Shown in pieces: positions 63,966 through 64,000 of a DNA stretch of 64,000 nucleotides (positions are counted from its first letter, which is position 1; each line of letters opens with the position of its first letter). The notes beneath the pieces were generated by a model. The model saw nothing but the letters and a program-made list of their open reading frames with translations. It searched no databases and was not told the DNA's origin. Both the position numbers and the translations under genes were made by a program. Source of the stretch: Syngnathus acus (lineage: Eukaryota; Chordata; Actinopteri; Syngnathiformes; Syngnathidae); NCBI RefSeq assembly GCF_901709675.1, contig NC_051096.1, positions 2,817,001-2,881,000 on the forward strand, read 5' to 3'.

Positions 63966-64000
63966 TTAAATAATGTTCAAACTTAAACTTCCGTTGTGAG

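Overview
The window reads as nuclear DNA of a bony fish, probably a percomorph teleost. Genes are split into many short exons with GT-AG introns, MHC class I sequences resemble the fish U lineage, and non-coding DNA is full of fish-type hAT and Tc1/mariner-like MITEs, LINE 3' ends and microsatellites. All exon structures were read by hand from splice sites and reading phase; in every gene but one the phases close perfectly.

Layout. (1) 382-9573, minus strand: first five coding exons of atp9b (flippase-type P4-ATPase, running off the left edge), then complete sall3 upstream of it in the same orientation. This order matches the SALL3-ATP9B arrangement of other vertebrates. This sall3 lacks one of the usual zinc-finger pairs. 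(2) 9574-17848: about 8 kb of non-coding DNA upstream of sall3, a plausible regulatory domain. (3) 17849-19782, plus strand: a short, very divergent FoxH1-like forkhead gene. (4) 20433-22842, minus: an 11-exon gene with degenerate matrin/U1-type zinc fingers. (5) 25154-37620: an immune block with a transposon-broken terminal exon of a TAP-like ABC transporter and two tandem non-classical-looking MHC class I genes on the minus strand. The first has a tandem array of cytoplasmic-tail exons downstream. (6) 37.9-45.1 kb: dense transposons. (7) 45138-46512, plus: a small type II membrane protein with a repetitive coiled-coil stalk and only the C-terminal third of a fibrinogen-like domain. (8) 46.5-51.4 kb: transposons, including one with 173-bp inverted termini. 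(9) 51437-63965, minus: a 33-exon gene, a much larger paralogue of the gene in (4), built from five repeats of the same exon cassette.

The two zinc-finger paralogues flank the MHC class I block. Both are built from one repeating exon module with fixed splice phases, including an exon of exactly 58 nt that occurs six times. I do not recognise this family. It is the best candidate here for an undescribed system; the fibrinogen-domain gene, in which each stalk repeat carries its own splice donor, is second. Both tandem MHC genes keep the overall class I layout but have changed several conserved peptide-terminus-binding residues. Transposon insertions with clean target-site duplications, including one with its empty site preserved in the second MHC copy, order the events in the duplicated region.
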